A stretch of DNA of 64,000 nucleotides, from positions 3,348,001 to 3,412,000 of the forward strand of contig NZ_CP119106.1 in NCBI RefSeq assembly GCF_029643425.1, read 5' to 3'. The stretch is from Isoptericola sp. AK164 (GTDB lineage Bacteria > Actinomycetota > Actinomycetes > Actinomycetales > Cellulomonadaceae). Positions 8,459 to 18,770 of the stretch are shown piece by piece (the first letter of the stretch is position 1; the number at the start of each line of letters is the position of its first letter). The notes below the pieces were generated by a model that saw nothing but the letters and a program-made list of their open reading frames with translations, had not been told where the DNA came from and searched no databases. The position numbers and the translations under genes were made by a program.

Positions 8459-11400
8459 ATGTCAGCAAGACGCAGAAGCAGGCTCGTCGCGTGCGCGACG
8501 ACCGGCGCCCTGGCACTGACCGGGCTGGGGGTGGTCCCCGCGGCGGCGGACGACCACGTCGTGCCCGGCAACGAGAGCGACGTCGGCGTGTACACCGACG
8601 GCACGACGGACTCCATGGACATCGGCGACCCGACGTACGCGGGCGTCGCCGAGACGACCGCCGCGCTCGAGCCCGGGGTCCCGTGGACCGCCGGCTCGAT
8701 GCACCAGTCGATCTTCGACCAGGACCTCGCGGCCGGCGGGACCGACTACTACCTGGACCGCGTGCTCGGGGTCTCCGGGACGGCGAACAACGGCGTCCTG
8801 CAGACCCGCGGGCGCTCGCTCTACCTGCGTGGCAACAGCAGCTGGGGCGTCATGGGCTTCGCGGGTGACGCGCACGCCGGCGGACCGAACAACCTCGGCG
8901 ACTTCTACCGCGTGACCGTGCCCGGCGAGGACGTGTCCGAGGTCGGCGCCGAACGCTTCAACGCCCCCAGCCACGCGAAGGCGCGCTACACGGTCGGCTC
9001 GACCGGGGTCACGGCCGACCTCAAGAAGTTCATCACGTACGACAACGTGGCCGTCTCCGCGGTCACCTTCACCAACGACGGCGACTCGGACGCCACGTTC
9101 ACGGTCCGGGCGACGTCGCCCGTCGCGACGGGTACCGGGGAGGCGGCCGACGAGCTGACCGGCCGCCACACCCTCACCAGCGGCGCGAACAACGGTCTGG
9201 TCGACACGCCGTGGTCCACGGTGACGGTCGACCTCAAGGCCGCGGGCTTCGAGCGGTCCGGCGCGAACCTCGAGCGGGAGATCACGGTCCCCGCCGGGGG
9301 GTCGGTGGACCTGTCCGTCGTCGGCGCCCTGTACAGCGCGTCGATGCCCGACACCCGCCCGAGCCTGGAGGACTACGCCGTGCTCGAGCCCGCGGAGGCC
9401 TTCCGCCAGGGCGTCACGGAGTTCAACCGCCGCTGGGCCCAGGACATCCCCTACATCGACGTCCCCAGCGACCCGATCGAGAAGGCGATCGTCTACCGCT
9501 GGTGGGGCGAGCGCTACAACGTCCTCGACACCAACGAGCCCGGGTACGTCTACCAGTACCCGACGACCGTCGAGGGGTCGAACCTCTACCAGAACTCGGT
9601 CGCGCTCACCCAGCCGATGCACCTGCAGGACACCAAGTGGATCCGCAACCCGTACCTCGGGTACGGCCAGGTGCTCAACATCGGTGAGCTGTCCGGCTCG
9701 TCCGCGTTCCTGGACAGCCCCGGCCACACGAGCTGGAACAACCACTACTCGCAGTACCTCGGCACGGCGGGCCTGGAGGCCTTCAACGTCCACGGCGGAG
9801 GCGCCGACGTCGCCGAGCGGTTCGCGTCCTACTTCGAGTGGGACGGCGTCGGGCAGCTCGAGCACTACGACGGCAACGACGACAAGCTGATCGCCTACGA
9901 CACCAACTACATGCCGGGCAACGACGCCGACGCGATCAGCTTCGGCTACCCGAAGGACGGCACCGGCGAGCCGGGGGCGTGGACGATCGAACGTCCCGAG
10001 TCGGCCTACGTCTGGGGCGACTTCGACGCGGCCCGCCAGCTCTACGAGATGGCCGGCGCCGACGCCGCGAAGGTCCAGGAGATGGGCGACACCGCCGACC
10101 AGATCCGCGACGCGATCCTCGGCCGGCTGTGGAGCGACGAGATGCGGATGTTCCTCGCGGGCACCTCGCACGGCGCCACGTCGGCGGGCAGCCAGAACCC
10201 GCTGTCCGAGGCCGAGCGGGACCTCATCCCGGCGAAGGAGTCGAACCTCTACGACATCTACGCCCAGAACCTCATCCCGACCGACCAGGCGGAGCAGTAC
10301 GTCGACGGGTTCCGGTTCCTGCGCTACGGGGACAACTTCCCGATCTTCCCGTTCTACACGGCGAACCAGTACGACAAGGACAAGTTCGGGATCGGCGGGT
10401 CGAACAACTTCTCCAACATCAACTTCACGGTCCAGTACCGCGCGGTGCGCTCCGCCCTGCGCCACTACGACCCGGAGGGGAAGTACATCACCCCCGAGTA
10501 CGCCGCCCGCCTGCTCGACTGGATGGCGTGGAGCGTGTACCCGGACGGTGACACCCGGATCCCGAATCAGTCCGAGTACTACGCGAACTGGAACCCGGAC
10601 ACGCAGTCGTACAGCCGCGTGAACCCGAACCACGTGATGCTCGGCAACATGAACTACATCTACGTCGAGGACATGGGCGGCATCCAGCCGCGGTCCGACG
10701 ACAAGATCGAGCTCTGGCCGATCGACCTCGGGTACGACCACTTCATGGTCAACAACCTGCGGTACCACGGCCACGACCTGACGATCGTCTGGGACCCGGA
10801 CGGCTCGCACTACGGTCTCGGCGAGGGCTACAGCCTCTTCGTCGACGGCGAGCGCAAGGCCGCGGCGGACGGCCTGGGCCGCTTCGTCTACGACCCGGCC
10901 GCGCACGAGGTCGTGGAGTCCGACGACGGCCTGACCGTCGCGGTCGACGGGACCGAGGGAGCCGACCTGCCCGCGGCGGTCGACACCCCCATCGAGGACG
11001 AGCGCGTGGTCTCCTACCTCAAGACCGCCGGCATCGACGCCACCGAGGACGCGCCCGACCTGGCCACCGACGCGGTGCTCTCGTCGTCGGCCACCCAGGA
11101 CGGACCGCGCCCGACCCCGTGGCGCGAGTTCCACACGCCCGGCACCGGGTCGATGAACTACACGCCCGGCGCGATCAGCGCGACCGAGCGGCCCGTGTCG
11201 CTCGACGCGGTGACGGACGGCGTGACCGCCAACGAGCCGTACTGGGGCAACTACGGCACCGAGGGCGACACCGGGTACGTCGAGCTCGACCTCGGCGAGC
11301 CGACGTCGTTCGACAACGTCAAGGTGTGGTTCGTCAGCGACCGTCAGGACGGCGGCTACCACGAGCCCAGCCGGTACTCGATCCAGGTGCCCGACGGCGA

Positions 11401-13159
11401 CGGCGGCTGGACCAGCGTGCCGGACACGTACAAGGCGCCGAAGATCCCGGGGCCGAAGTTCAACGAGGCCCTGTTCCCGACCGTCACGACGGACCGTGTC
11501 CGGGTGGCGTTCACGAACACCCCGGACCGCTGGACCGCGATCTCCGAGATCCAGGTCTTCGACTCCGGGCGGGACGTCCCCGCGGTCGTCAACGACGCAC
11601 CCGTCGTCACGGCCTCGGCCGACCTGACCCAGGACGGCAACCTGTCCACGAGCCTCGTGGGCACCGTCGTCGACGACGGGCTGCCCGAGGGCGGCGAGCT
11701 CACCCAGGCGTGGTCCGTGGCCTCCACCCCGGAGGGCGCCACCGCCATCGTCAGCGACCCGGACGCCCTGACCACGACCGTCACCGGGACCGTCGAGGGC
11801 ACCTACGTCTTCCGCCTCACCGCGGACGACGGCGAGCTGACCACGGAGCGGGACGTCGAGGTCGAGCTGACGGCGAAGGAGGCCTCCGCCGAGTTCGGGG
11901 CGGCCGCGTCGATCTCGACCAGCGGCTCGGCGTCGTGGGAGAACCCCTCCCTCGTCAACGACCCGAGCACGCCCTCGAGCTCGGGCCCCGGCGCGGGCAA
12001 CGGCTGGGGCACCTGGGGCCAGCCGAACAACGGTTCCAGCGAGTCGAACGCGGCGTGGATCCAGTACGCCTGGGACTCGCCGGTCCTGGTCGCCTCGACC
12101 GAGATCTACTGGTACGACGACCAGGGCGGCACGCGCATGCCACAGGCGGACGCGTACACGGTCGAGCACAGCCAGGACGGCGAGAGCTGGACGCCGGTCA
12201 CCCTGACCGGCGACTCGTCCTACGCCGACGCCCTGCAGCGCGACACGTACAACCGGCTCGAGTTCGAGCCGGTCGAGGCGAGCCACCTGCGGATCCGCAT
12301 CACCGGCATCCAGGGCGGTGCCGGCGGGACCGGCGTGCTGCGCTGGCGCGTCAACGGGGACACCGTCGACGAGCTGGCCAGCCCGGTGATCATGCGCACG
12401 GTCACGGGGACCGTGCCGACCCTGCCGACGTCGCTCGACGTCGTCTACTCCACCGGTCAGCGCGGCACCGTCGACTTCACCTGGCAGGAGATCACGCCGG
12501 ACATGGTCGCCGAGACCAACGTGGACCCGTTCACCGTCTACGGCTCGAACACCACGTACGGACTGATCGCCGAGGCCCAGATCTACGTGCGGCCCGAGGA
12601 CTCCCCGGGCGGCATCTCGATCCAGGGCGCGGAGCAGTTCAGCGAGACCGTGGAGGTCGGCGAGGAGCCCTGGCTGCCCACCACGGTCCAGGTCTCGTAC
12701 AACGACGGCTCGCGCGACAACCAGGCGATCGGCGTCGAGTGGGACTACGACCCGTCGGTGGTGGAGACGCCCGGCGTGTACGAGATCCACGGTGACCTGG
12801 TGCTCCCGGAGTACGTCGGCACGGCCGGCACCACGACGACGACCCTGACGCTCACGGTCGGCGACGGTCAGCCGACCGGACCGGAGGTGTCCGTCACGAC
12901 GCAGACGCGCTGCCTCGGCGGGAAGGTCTACCTCGCGGTGCGGGCCACGAACGACGACGACGCGGCGCTCGCCGTCACGATCGACACGCCGTTCGGGTCG
13001 AAGGAGTTCGCCGACGTCGAGCCGGGCAAGAACGCCTACCGGGCGTTCCCGGCCCGCGCGGCGTCGATCGACGCCGGCGAGGCGACCGTGGTCGCGACGG
13101 ACGCCGAGGGCGCCTCGTCGACGGTCACGAGCGCCTACGAGGCCGCGAGCTGCGGCTGA
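8459..13159 (+). CDS. Large secreted MGH1/GH63-like glycoside hydrolase with discoidin, Ig and C-terminal two-Cys modules
   Basis: 1566 aa from the ATG at 8459, preceded by GGAGAGG. The signal peptide is cleaved near VVPAAA-DDH (residue 30). Residues about 35-320 are a beta-sandwich; about 335-790 form an (alpha/alpha)6 catalytic domain (EKAIVYRWWGERYNVLDTN, YQYPTTVEGSNLYQNSVALT, GNMNYIYVEDMGG) like the MGH1/GH63 clan. Then come a discoidin module (about 890-1045), a PKD/Ig-like domain (about 1045-1145), a second discoidin-like module (about 1150-1310), two bacterial Ig Big_4-type repeats, and from about 1476 a terminal module starting at TRCLGG and ending in C, also found in the genes at 13267 and 18767. 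It probably acts outside the cell on a complex plant glycan; the exact linkage is unknown. Confidence 0.85.
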   Translation: MSARRRSRLVACATTGALALTGLGVVPAAADDHVVPGNESDVGVYTDGTTDSMDIGDPTYAGVAETTAALEPGVPWTAGSMHQSIFDQDLAAGGTDYYLDRVLGVSGTANNGVLQTRGRSLYLRGNSSWGVMGFAGDAHAGGPNNLGDFYRVTVPGEDVSEVGAERFNAPSHAKARYTVGSTGVTADLKKFITYDNVAVSAVTFTNDGDSDATFTVRATSPVATGTGEAADELTGRHTLTSGANNGLVDTPWSTVTVDLKAAGFERSGANLEREITVPAGGSVDLSVVGALYSASMPDTRPSLEDYAVLEPAEAFRQGVTEFNRRWAQDIPYIDVPSDPIEKAIVYRWWGERYNVLDTNEPGYVYQYPTTVEGSNLYQNSVALTQPMHLQDTKWIRNPYLGYGQVLNIGELSGSSAFLDSPGHTSWNNHYSQYLGTAGLEAFNVHGGGADVAERFASYFEWDGVGQLEHYDGNDDKLIAYDTNYMPGNDADAISFGYPKDGTGEPGAWTIERPESAYVWGDFDAARQLYEMAGADAAKVQEMGDTADQIRDAILGRLWSDEMRMFLAGTSHGATSAGSQNPLSEAERDLIPAKESNLYDIYAQNLIPTDQAEQYVDGFRFLRYGDNFPIFPFYTANQYDKDKFGIGGSNNFSNINFTVQYRAVRSALRHYDPEGKYITPEYAARLLDWMAWSVYPDGDTRIPNQSEYYANWNPDTQSYSRVNPNHVMLGNMNYIYVEDMGGIQPRSDDKIELWPIDLGYDHFMVNNLRYHGHDLTIVWDPDGSHYGLGEGYSLFVDGERKAAADGLGRFVYDPAAHEVVESDDGLTVAVDGTEGADLPAAVDTPIEDERVVSYLKTAGIDATEDAPDLATDAVLSSSATQDGPRPTPWREFHTPGTGSMNYTPGAISATERPVSLDAVTDGVTANEPYWGNYGTEGDTGYVELDLGEPTSFDNVKVWFVSDRQDGGYHEPSRYSIQVPDGDGGWTSVPDTYKAPKIPGPKFNEALFPTVTTDRVRVAFTNTPDRWTAISEIQVFDSGRDVPAVVNDAPVVTASADLTQDGNLSTSLVGTVVDDGLPEGGELTQAWSVASTPEGATAIVSDPDALTTTVTGTVEGTYVFRLTADDGELTTERDVEVELTAKEASAEFGAAASISTSGSASWENPSLVNDPSTPSSSGPGAGNGWGTWGQPNNGSSESNAAWIQYAWDSPVLVASTEIYWYDDQGGTRMPQADAYTVEHSQDGESWTPVTLTGDSSYADALQRDTYNRLEFEPVEASHLRIRITGIQGGAGGTGVLRWRVNGDTVDELASPVIMRTVTGTVPTLPTSLDVVYSTGQRGTVDFTWQEITPDMVAETNVDPFTVYGSNTTYGLIAEAQIYVRPEDSPGGISIQGAEQFSETVEVGEEPWLPTTVQVSYNDGSRDNQAIGVEWDYDPSVVETPGVYEIHGDLVLPEYVGTAGTTTTTLTLTVGDGQPTGPEVSVTTQTRCLGGKVYLAVRATNDDDAALAVTIDTPFGSKEFADVEPGKNAYRAFPARAASIDAGEATVVATDAEGASSTVTSAYEAASCG

Positions 13160-13175
13160 CCGGAGGTGCCGTCGC

Positions 13176-13221
13176 AGCGGCGGTGACGTCCCGGGCCCCG
13201 GCCCGGCGCGTCACCGCCGCT
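13176..13221 (+). terminator. Hairpin terminator after the MGH1-like gene
   Basis: A 13-bp perfect stem (13176-13188 with 13209-13221) surrounds a 20-nt loop that can itself fold on CCGGGC/GCCCGG. It lies just after the stop codon at 13159 and before the GH43 ribosome site. Confidence 0.7.
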
Positions 13222-13266
13222 CGCCGGCCGCGCCCCCGGGCGCGGCCCTGATCCCAGGAGAGAAGC

Positions 13267-16200
13267 ATGTTCCCTCGCAGCAGGAGCAGGACCCGGTCCG
13301 CCGTGCTCGTCGGGGTGCTGGCACCGACCCTCGCGCTGGGCGCGACCGTCGGAACGCTCGCCCCGGCGGCCGCCGCCGACCCGTACACCGTCACGTCCAC
13401 CGAGAACCCGATCCTCGCCGACGGCAGCTACTACTCGGCCGACCCCGCCCCCCTGGTGGTCCCCGCGGGCGCCCCGGGGAACGACACCGCGCAGGACCAG
13501 CTCTTCGTCTACACGGGCCACGACGAGGCGGGCCCGACGCAGAACGACTTCATCATGAACGAGTGGGGGGCGTTCCGGACGACGGACGTCGACGCCGGGG
13601 AGTGGACCCACCACCCGTCCCTCATGCGCCCGGAGGAGGTCTTCGACTGGGCGACGCCGGGCCGCGCCTACGCCGGCCAGGTCGTCCAGGGCGTCGACCA
13701 GCGCTACTACTGGTACGTCCCCGTGGCCGAGCGGGACACCACCGCGTCCGACGCCTTCGGCATCGGCGTGGCCGTGTCCGACTCGCCGACCGGGCCGTGG
13801 ACCGACCACGTCGGCGGCCCGCTCATCTCCCAGCGCGTGCCGGAACCGAACACGATCCACAACATCGACCCGACCGTCCTCGTCGACGGCGAGGGCACCG
13901 ACGCCCGCGTCTACGTCTGGTGGGGCAGCTTCGGCACGCTGCGCATGCTCGAGCTCGAGCAGGACATGCGCACGCCCGTCGGTGACATCCAGGCGGTCTC
14001 GGGGCTCGAGGGCTTCTTCGAGGCGGCGTGGGCCTTCGAGCGCGAGGGCACCTACTACCTGGCGTACGCCGGGAACAACGCCGGGCCGACGTCGTCGTGC
14101 ACCCCCGCGACCTACCACGCGTGCATCGCCTACGCGACGGCCTCCTCGCCCCAGGGCCCGTGGACCTCCCGCGGCAGGATCCTGGCGCCGGTGTCGTCGA
14201 CGACGAGCCACCCCGGCATCCTGGAGTTCGACGGCGAGTGGTGGATCGCCTACCACACGGCCGACGCCGAGGGCGGCAACCACTTCCGCCGCTCGGTGGC
14301 GATCGACCGCGTCGAGTGGGACGACACCCAGTCGCCGCCCCGGATGGAGCCGGTCGTCACGACGCCTGCGGCGGAGCGCGACACGACTCCACGGGCGAAC
14401 GTCGCGCACGAGGCCACGGTCCGCGTCTCCAACGAGCCCGTCCCGACGCAGTACTGGACGAAGGCGCTCAACGACGAGCTCGTGCGGCCGAACCCCCTGC
14501 CCCCGGACATGTGGGGGACGTACACCGGGGACAACCCGCCGCAGCAGTGGGTGCAGTACACCTGGGACCAGCCGATGCGGCTGGCCGGGTCCCGGATCGA
14601 CTTCTGGAACGACCAGCCCCGGGGCACCGGCATCGGCGTGGCGGCACCCGACGCGTGGCACATCGAGTACTGGGACGCCGACGCCGGCGGCTGGGCCGAG
14701 GTCCCGGACGCCGACGGCTACGGCACCGGGACCGACGGGTTCCAGGACACGACCTTCGACCCCGTGACGACCACGCAGGTACGGGCGGTCCTGGACGCCT
14801 CGACCGACGGCAGCACGTACTCCGCGGTCGCGGTCGAGGAGTGGGAGGTGCACGCCGAGCAGCCCGTGTCGGTCGGCACGCCCGACCTGACCGTCGAGGT
14901 CGGCGAGACCGCCCTGCCGGGGACGGTCCCGCTCACCTTCGCCGACGGGGAGACGCTCGACCTCCCCGCCTGGTGGGACGACGTGACGGCCGAGGACGTC
15001 GCCGTCCCCGGCACGTTCGCCGTCGAGGGGTCGGTGCTCGGGTACGCCGGAGGCCGGGTCGGCGCGGACGTGACCGTGATCCCGGCCGAGGCACCGGCGG
15101 ACGACGACACCGCCCCCGACGTCGCGCTCACCCCGCTCGGCAGCGCCGGCGCCGAGGGCTGGTTCCGCTCCGACGTGCGCGTACGCGTCGACGGCACCGA
15201 CGACTCCGGCGGGCGCGTGGTGCTGACCACGGCGGTCGACGACGCCGAGCCCGTGGTCACGAACCACGTCCGGTCCACCGAGGTCGACGTCAGCGGCGAG
15301 GGCGCCCACCGCGTCGTCGCCACCGCGACCGACCGCGCGGGCAACGTCTCGGCCGAGCAGTCGCTCGACGTCCAGATCGACAGCGTCTCCCCGGAGGCCT
15401 CCGGCGAGCTGGACGCCGCGGCACGGACCGTCACGGTCACGGCGAGCGACGAGACCTCGGGCGTGGCGCGCGTGGAGTTCGCCGTCGGCACGGGCGAGTG
15501 GCAGGTCTACGACGGTCCGGTCGCCGCCCCCGACACGGGGCAGCACCGGGTGTCGTTCCGGGCCGTCGACACCGCCGGGAACGTCGGGACCCCGCGGTCC
15601 GTGACGATCCCCGCCGACGTCTCCGGGCCGCTCAGCGGCAACGTCGGGCCGATCGCGACGGTGTCGACGTCGTACACGGCGGGCTGGAACAGCGTCGACG
15701 CCCTCCACGACGACGCCGACCCGTCGAACCCGAGCCAGGCGCAGCTCTGGGGCACCTGGTCGGGCGACCGCCCGTCGTCGCAGTGGGTGCAGTACGAGTG
15801 GTCACGTCCGATCCGGCTCACCGGCACGGAGCTGAAGTTCTGGCAGGACTCCCCCGCCGGCACCGGTGACGGCGTCGCCGCGCCGGACTCCTGGTCGGTG
15901 GAGTACTGGGACGACGCGGCCGAGGAGTGGGCGCCCGTGACCGGCGCGGACCCCTACGACGTGAGCACGACGGAGTTCACCACCGTGGGCTTCGACCCGG
16001 TGACGACGTCCCGGCTGCGGGCCACGTTCCAGGCGAACGGCGACGGCAGCACGTACTCGGCCGTCGCCGTCACCGAGTGGCGCGTTCTCGCCGACGACCC
16101 GGGTGTCGACGGGTCGGAGCCCGACCTCGACGTCACGGCGACGGTGAGCACCCGCTGCCTCGGCGGCCGGGCCTACCTCGCGGTGCGGGCGCTGAACGAG

Positions 16201-16413
16201 GACGCGGTCCCGGCGGACCTCACCCTCACGACGCCGTTCGGCACCCGGACGGTCGAGGACGTGGCCCCGGGCGAGAACGCCTACCAGGCGTTCCCCACGC
16301 GGTCCGTCTCCGCCGCGGCGGGGTCCGTGACCGTGTCCGCGACGGGCGTCGTCGACGGCGAGGAGGTGAGCTCCGAGCAGACGGTCGAGCACGACGCGAT
16401 CGACTGCTCCTGA
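13267..16413 (+). CDS. Secreted GH43-family glycosidase with two discoidin-like modules
   Basis: 1048 aa; AGGAGA precedes the ATG. The signal peptide ends near TLAPAAAA-DPY. The five-bladed propeller domain (about 45-370) shows the three GH43 acids: D59 in YYSADPAP, D201 in NIDPTVL and E252 in GFFEAAWAF. GH43 enzymes are mostly alpha-L-arabinofuranosidases, xylosidases or exo-galactanases. A first discoidin-like module lies at about 378-535 (WGTYTGDNPPQQWVQYTW), Ig-like domains at about 540-790, and a second module at about 795-950 (WGTWSGDRPSSQWVQYEW). The last ~90 residues are the TRCLGG...C module shared with the genes at 8459 and 18767. The GH127-like neighbour suggests an arabinofuranoside substrate. 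Confidence 0.88.
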   Translation: MFPRSRSRTRSAVLVGVLAPTLALGATVGTLAPAAAADPYTVTSTENPILADGSYYSADPAPLVVPAGAPGNDTAQDQLFVYTGHDEAGPTQNDFIMNEWGAFRTTDVDAGEWTHHPSLMRPEEVFDWATPGRAYAGQVVQGVDQRYYWYVPVAERDTTASDAFGIGVAVSDSPTGPWTDHVGGPLISQRVPEPNTIHNIDPTVLVDGEGTDARVYVWWGSFGTLRMLELEQDMRTPVGDIQAVSGLEGFFEAAWAFEREGTYYLAYAGNNAGPTSSCTPATYHACIAYATASSPQGPWTSRGRILAPVSSTTSHPGILEFDGEWWIAYHTADAEGGNHFRRSVAIDRVEWDDTQSPPRMEPVVTTPAAERDTTPRANVAHEATVRVSNEPVPTQYWTKALNDELVRPNPLPPDMWGTYTGDNPPQQWVQYTWDQPMRLAGSRIDFWNDQPRGTGIGVAAPDAWHIEYWDADAGGWAEVPDADGYGTGTDGFQDTTFDPVTTTQVRAVLDASTDGSTYSAVAVEEWEVHAEQPVSVGTPDLTVEVGETALPGTVPLTFADGETLDLPAWWDDVTAEDVAVPGTFAVEGSVLGYAGGRVGADVTVIPAEAPADDDTAPDVALTPLGSAGAEGWFRSDVRVRVDGTDDSGGRVVLTTAVDDAEPVVTNHVRSTEVDVSGEGAHRVVATATDRAGNVSAEQSLDVQIDSVSPEASGELDAAARTVTVTASDETSGVARVEFAVGTGEWQVYDGPVAAPDTGQHRVSFRAVDTAGNVGTPRSVTIPADVSGPLSGNVGPIATVSTSYTAGWNSVDALHDDADPSNPSQAQLWGTWSGDRPSSQWVQYEWSRPIRLTGTELKFWQDSPAGTGDGVAAPDSWSVEYWDDAAEEWAPVTGADPYDVSTTEFTTVGFDPVTTSRLRATFQANGDGSTYSAVAVTEWRVLADDPGVDGSEPDLDVTATVSTRCLGGRAYLAVRALNEDAVPADLTLTTPFGTRTVEDVAPGENAYQAFPTRSVSAAAGSVTVSATGVVDGEEVSSEQTVEHDAIDCS

Positions 16414-16427
16414 CGAGGGCAGACCGT

Positions 16428-16477
16428 CCCGGGGTCGCCGGGGGAGGACGACGTCGTCCTCCCCCGGCGACCCCGGG
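16428..16477. terminator. Perfect 50-bp palindrome, probable terminator
   Basis: Bases 16428-16452 are exactly the reverse complement of 16453-16477, with no spacer, 14 nt after the GH43 stop codon. As RNA it forms a very stable hairpin. It separates the GH43 gene from the GH127-type gene, so the latter may have its own promoter or be expressed by read-through. Confidence 0.75.
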
Positions 16478-16523
16478 CACGACACCACGGCTCGACGACG
16501 AGTACCCGAGGAGTCCACCCACC

Positions 16524-18770
16524 ATGCCTGACCCGACCTACTCACGGCGGTCCGTCCTGCGCCTCGGCGCGATGGCCGCCGGCGCCACGGCCGGTGCCGT
16601 CGCGCTCGCCGGCAGCGGGACCGCCGTCGCGACCGCGCCTCCCGTCCGCGCCTTCGCCCCGGCGGCACCTCCGGTGAGCCGCGGCTTCCTGCGGTCCCTG
16701 GACCGCACCGTCACCTTCGACGGCTGGACGGCCCGGCCGTTCGCGATGGCCGACGTCGACCTCGCCCCCAGCATCGCCACCCGGTCCCAGGACCAGATGC
16801 TGCACCTGGCGCGCGTGTACCCCGTCGACCGGGTGCTCGCCGTCTTCCGCCGCAACGCGGGCCTCGACGACCGCGGGGCGGCCCCGCCCGGCGGGTGGGA
16901 GGGCTTCGGGCACCCGAACGAGGACGCCTGGGGCCCGGACGACTACCCCGGCCGGGAGAACACCCAGACCGCGAACCTGCTGCGCGGCCACTACGGCGGA
17001 CACTTCCTGTCGATGGTGGCCCTGGCCTGGGCGAGCACCGGCGAGCAGGTCTTCGCCGACAAGGTCGACGCGATCGTCACGGGCCTCGGCGAGGTCCAGG
17101 CGGCGCTGGCCGAGACCGGCCGGTACTCCCACCCCGGATTCCTCGCCGCGTACGGCGAGTGGCAGTTCAGCCGGCTCGAGGAGTACGCGCCCTACGGCGA
17201 GATCTGGGCGCCCTACTACACCTGCCACAAGATCCTCGCGGGGCTGCTGGAGGCGTACTCCCTCACCGGCAACGACCAGGCCCTCGAGATCGCCACCTCG
17301 ATGGCGCACTGGGTCCACGGCCGGCTGTCGGTGCTCCCGCGCGCGCAGCTCGACCGGATGTGGGGTCTCTACATCGCCGGCGAGTACGGCGGCATGAACG
17401 AGTCCCTGGCCGACCTGGCCGCGATCACCGGGGACGACACCCACCTGGCGTCCGCGCGGTGCTTCGACCTGACGCGGCTCGTCGACGCCTGCGCCGCCGG
17501 CGACGACGTCCTCGACGGGCTGCACGCCAACCAGCACATCCCGCAGTTCCCCGGCTATCTCAAGCTCCACGACCTCACGGGCGAGCAGCGCTACCTCGAC
17601 GCGGTCGAGGGTTTCTGGGACATGGTCGTCCCGGGCCGGACCTACGCCCACGGCGGCGACGGGGAGAGCGAGCACTGGGGCCCGCCGGACACGGTCGCCG
17701 GGGACATCGGTCCCCGCAACGCCGAGACCTGCGCCACCTACAACATGCTCAAGCTGTCGCGGCTGCTGTTCTTCCACACCCTCGACCCCCGATACATGGA
17801 GTACTACGAGCGCGGCGTCCTCAACCAGATCGTGGGGTCGAAGAAGAACGTGCAGTCCGACACCTCGCCGGAGGTGACCTACATGTACCCGGTCGACCCC
17901 GGGACGTGGCGCGAGTACGGCAACACCGGGACCTGCTGCGGCGGCACGGGCCTCGAGAACCACGTGAAGTACCGCGACTCGGTGTACTTCCGCACCACCT
18001 CCGGCGACGCCGTCTACGTCAACCTCTTCCTCGCGTCCACGCTCGAGTGGCCCGAGCGTGGCGTCACGATCGTCCAGGAGACGACCTACCCGCTCGAGGG
18101 CTCCAGCCGCCTCACCGTGCAGGGCAGCGGACCGCTCGACCTGCGGCTCCGGGTCCCCGGCTGGGTGCGCCGGGGCTTCACGGTCGCGGTCAACGGCGTC
18201 GACCAGCAGGTGGACGCGACCCCCGGGACGTACGTCAGCGTGTCCCGGGACTGGTCGCCGGGCGACGTCGTGGACGTCACGATGCCGCTGAGCATCCGTG
18301 CGGTGCCCACGATCGACAACCCGGTGATCCAGAGCATCGAGAACGGCCCCACCGTGCTGGTGGCACGCAGCTCGTCGCGCGAGTTCCTCCGGCTCTCCCT
18401 CTACCCGCACATGGCGCTGGACGGGACGCTCGACGGCGCCTTCACCGACCTGGGCGACGGGTACCGCCGGCTCGGGGACCTCACCTTCGAGCCGGCGTGG
18501 TCCGGCGACGACACGCAGTACCACCTGTACGTCGAGCGGTCCGAGCCGCGCGTCGTGTTCGCGGGCCGCGACAGCCGGGTGGCGAACCCGGTCCGCGCCG
18601 ACGGCACGTCGTTCCTCGACGCGGTCTGGGCCGACGGCGGGTTCGCCGACCGCGCCGCGTTCCTGCGCACGGTGCAGAGCACCGTCGAGCAGTTCTCCGC
18701 CGACGGGCTCCTCAGCCGTCGCGACGGTCAACGGATCCTGGTCACGGCGGGGAAGGCGAGGTTCGCATGA
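16524..18770 (+). CDS. Tat-exported GH127/GH146-type beta-L-arabinofuranosidase
   Basis: 748 aa from the ATG at 16524. The N-terminus has a twin-arginine signal (YSRRSVLRLGA), so the folded, metal-loaded enzyme is likely exported by Tat. The toroid domain carries the GH127/GH146 signature: E401 and C403 in NAETCATYN, and C471-C472 in GTCCGGTG. In characterised relatives such as bifidobacterial HypBA1 the equivalent Glu and three Cys bind zinc and one Cys is the nucleophile. The reaction is release of beta-L-arabinofuranose from plant glycans. The 3' end overlaps the next gene by ATGA, so the two are translationally coupled. Unlike bifidobacterial GH127, this protein is secreted. Confidence 0.9.
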   Translation: MPDPTYSRRSVLRLGAMAAGATAGAVALAGSGTAVATAPPVRAFAPAAPPVSRGFLRSLDRTVTFDGWTARPFAMADVDLAPSIATRSQDQMLHLARVYPVDRVLAVFRRNAGLDDRGAAPPGGWEGFGHPNEDAWGPDDYPGRENTQTANLLRGHYGGHFLSMVALAWASTGEQVFADKVDAIVTGLGEVQAALAETGRYSHPGFLAAYGEWQFSRLEEYAPYGEIWAPYYTCHKILAGLLEAYSLTGNDQALEIATSMAHWVHGRLSVLPRAQLDRMWGLYIAGEYGGMNESLADLAAITGDDTHLASARCFDLTRLVDACAAGDDVLDGLHANQHIPQFPGYLKLHDLTGEQRYLDAVEGFWDMVVPGRTYAHGGDGESEHWGPPDTVAGDIGPRNAETCATYNMLKLSRLLFFHTLDPRYMEYYERGVLNQIVGSKKNVQSDTSPEVTYMYPVDPGTWREYGNTGTCCGGTGLENHVKYRDSVYFRTTSGDAVYVNLFLASTLEWPERGVTIVQETTYPLEGSSRLTVQGSGPLDLRLRVPGWVRRGFTVAVNGVDQQVDATPGTYVSVSRDWSPGDVVDVTMPLSIRAVPTIDNPVIQSIENGPTVLVARSSSREFLRLSLYPHMALDGTLDGAFTDLGDGYRRLGDLTFEPAWSGDDTQYHLYVERSEPRVVFAGRDSRVANPVRADGTSFLDAVWADGGFADRAAFLRTVQSTVEQFSADGLLSRRDGQRILVTAGKARFA

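Noticed and set aside
16428-16477. 50-bp palindrome as a transposon end or recombination site
   Set aside because: No transposase or recombinase gene and no flanking duplications; its place just after a stop codon fits a terminator.
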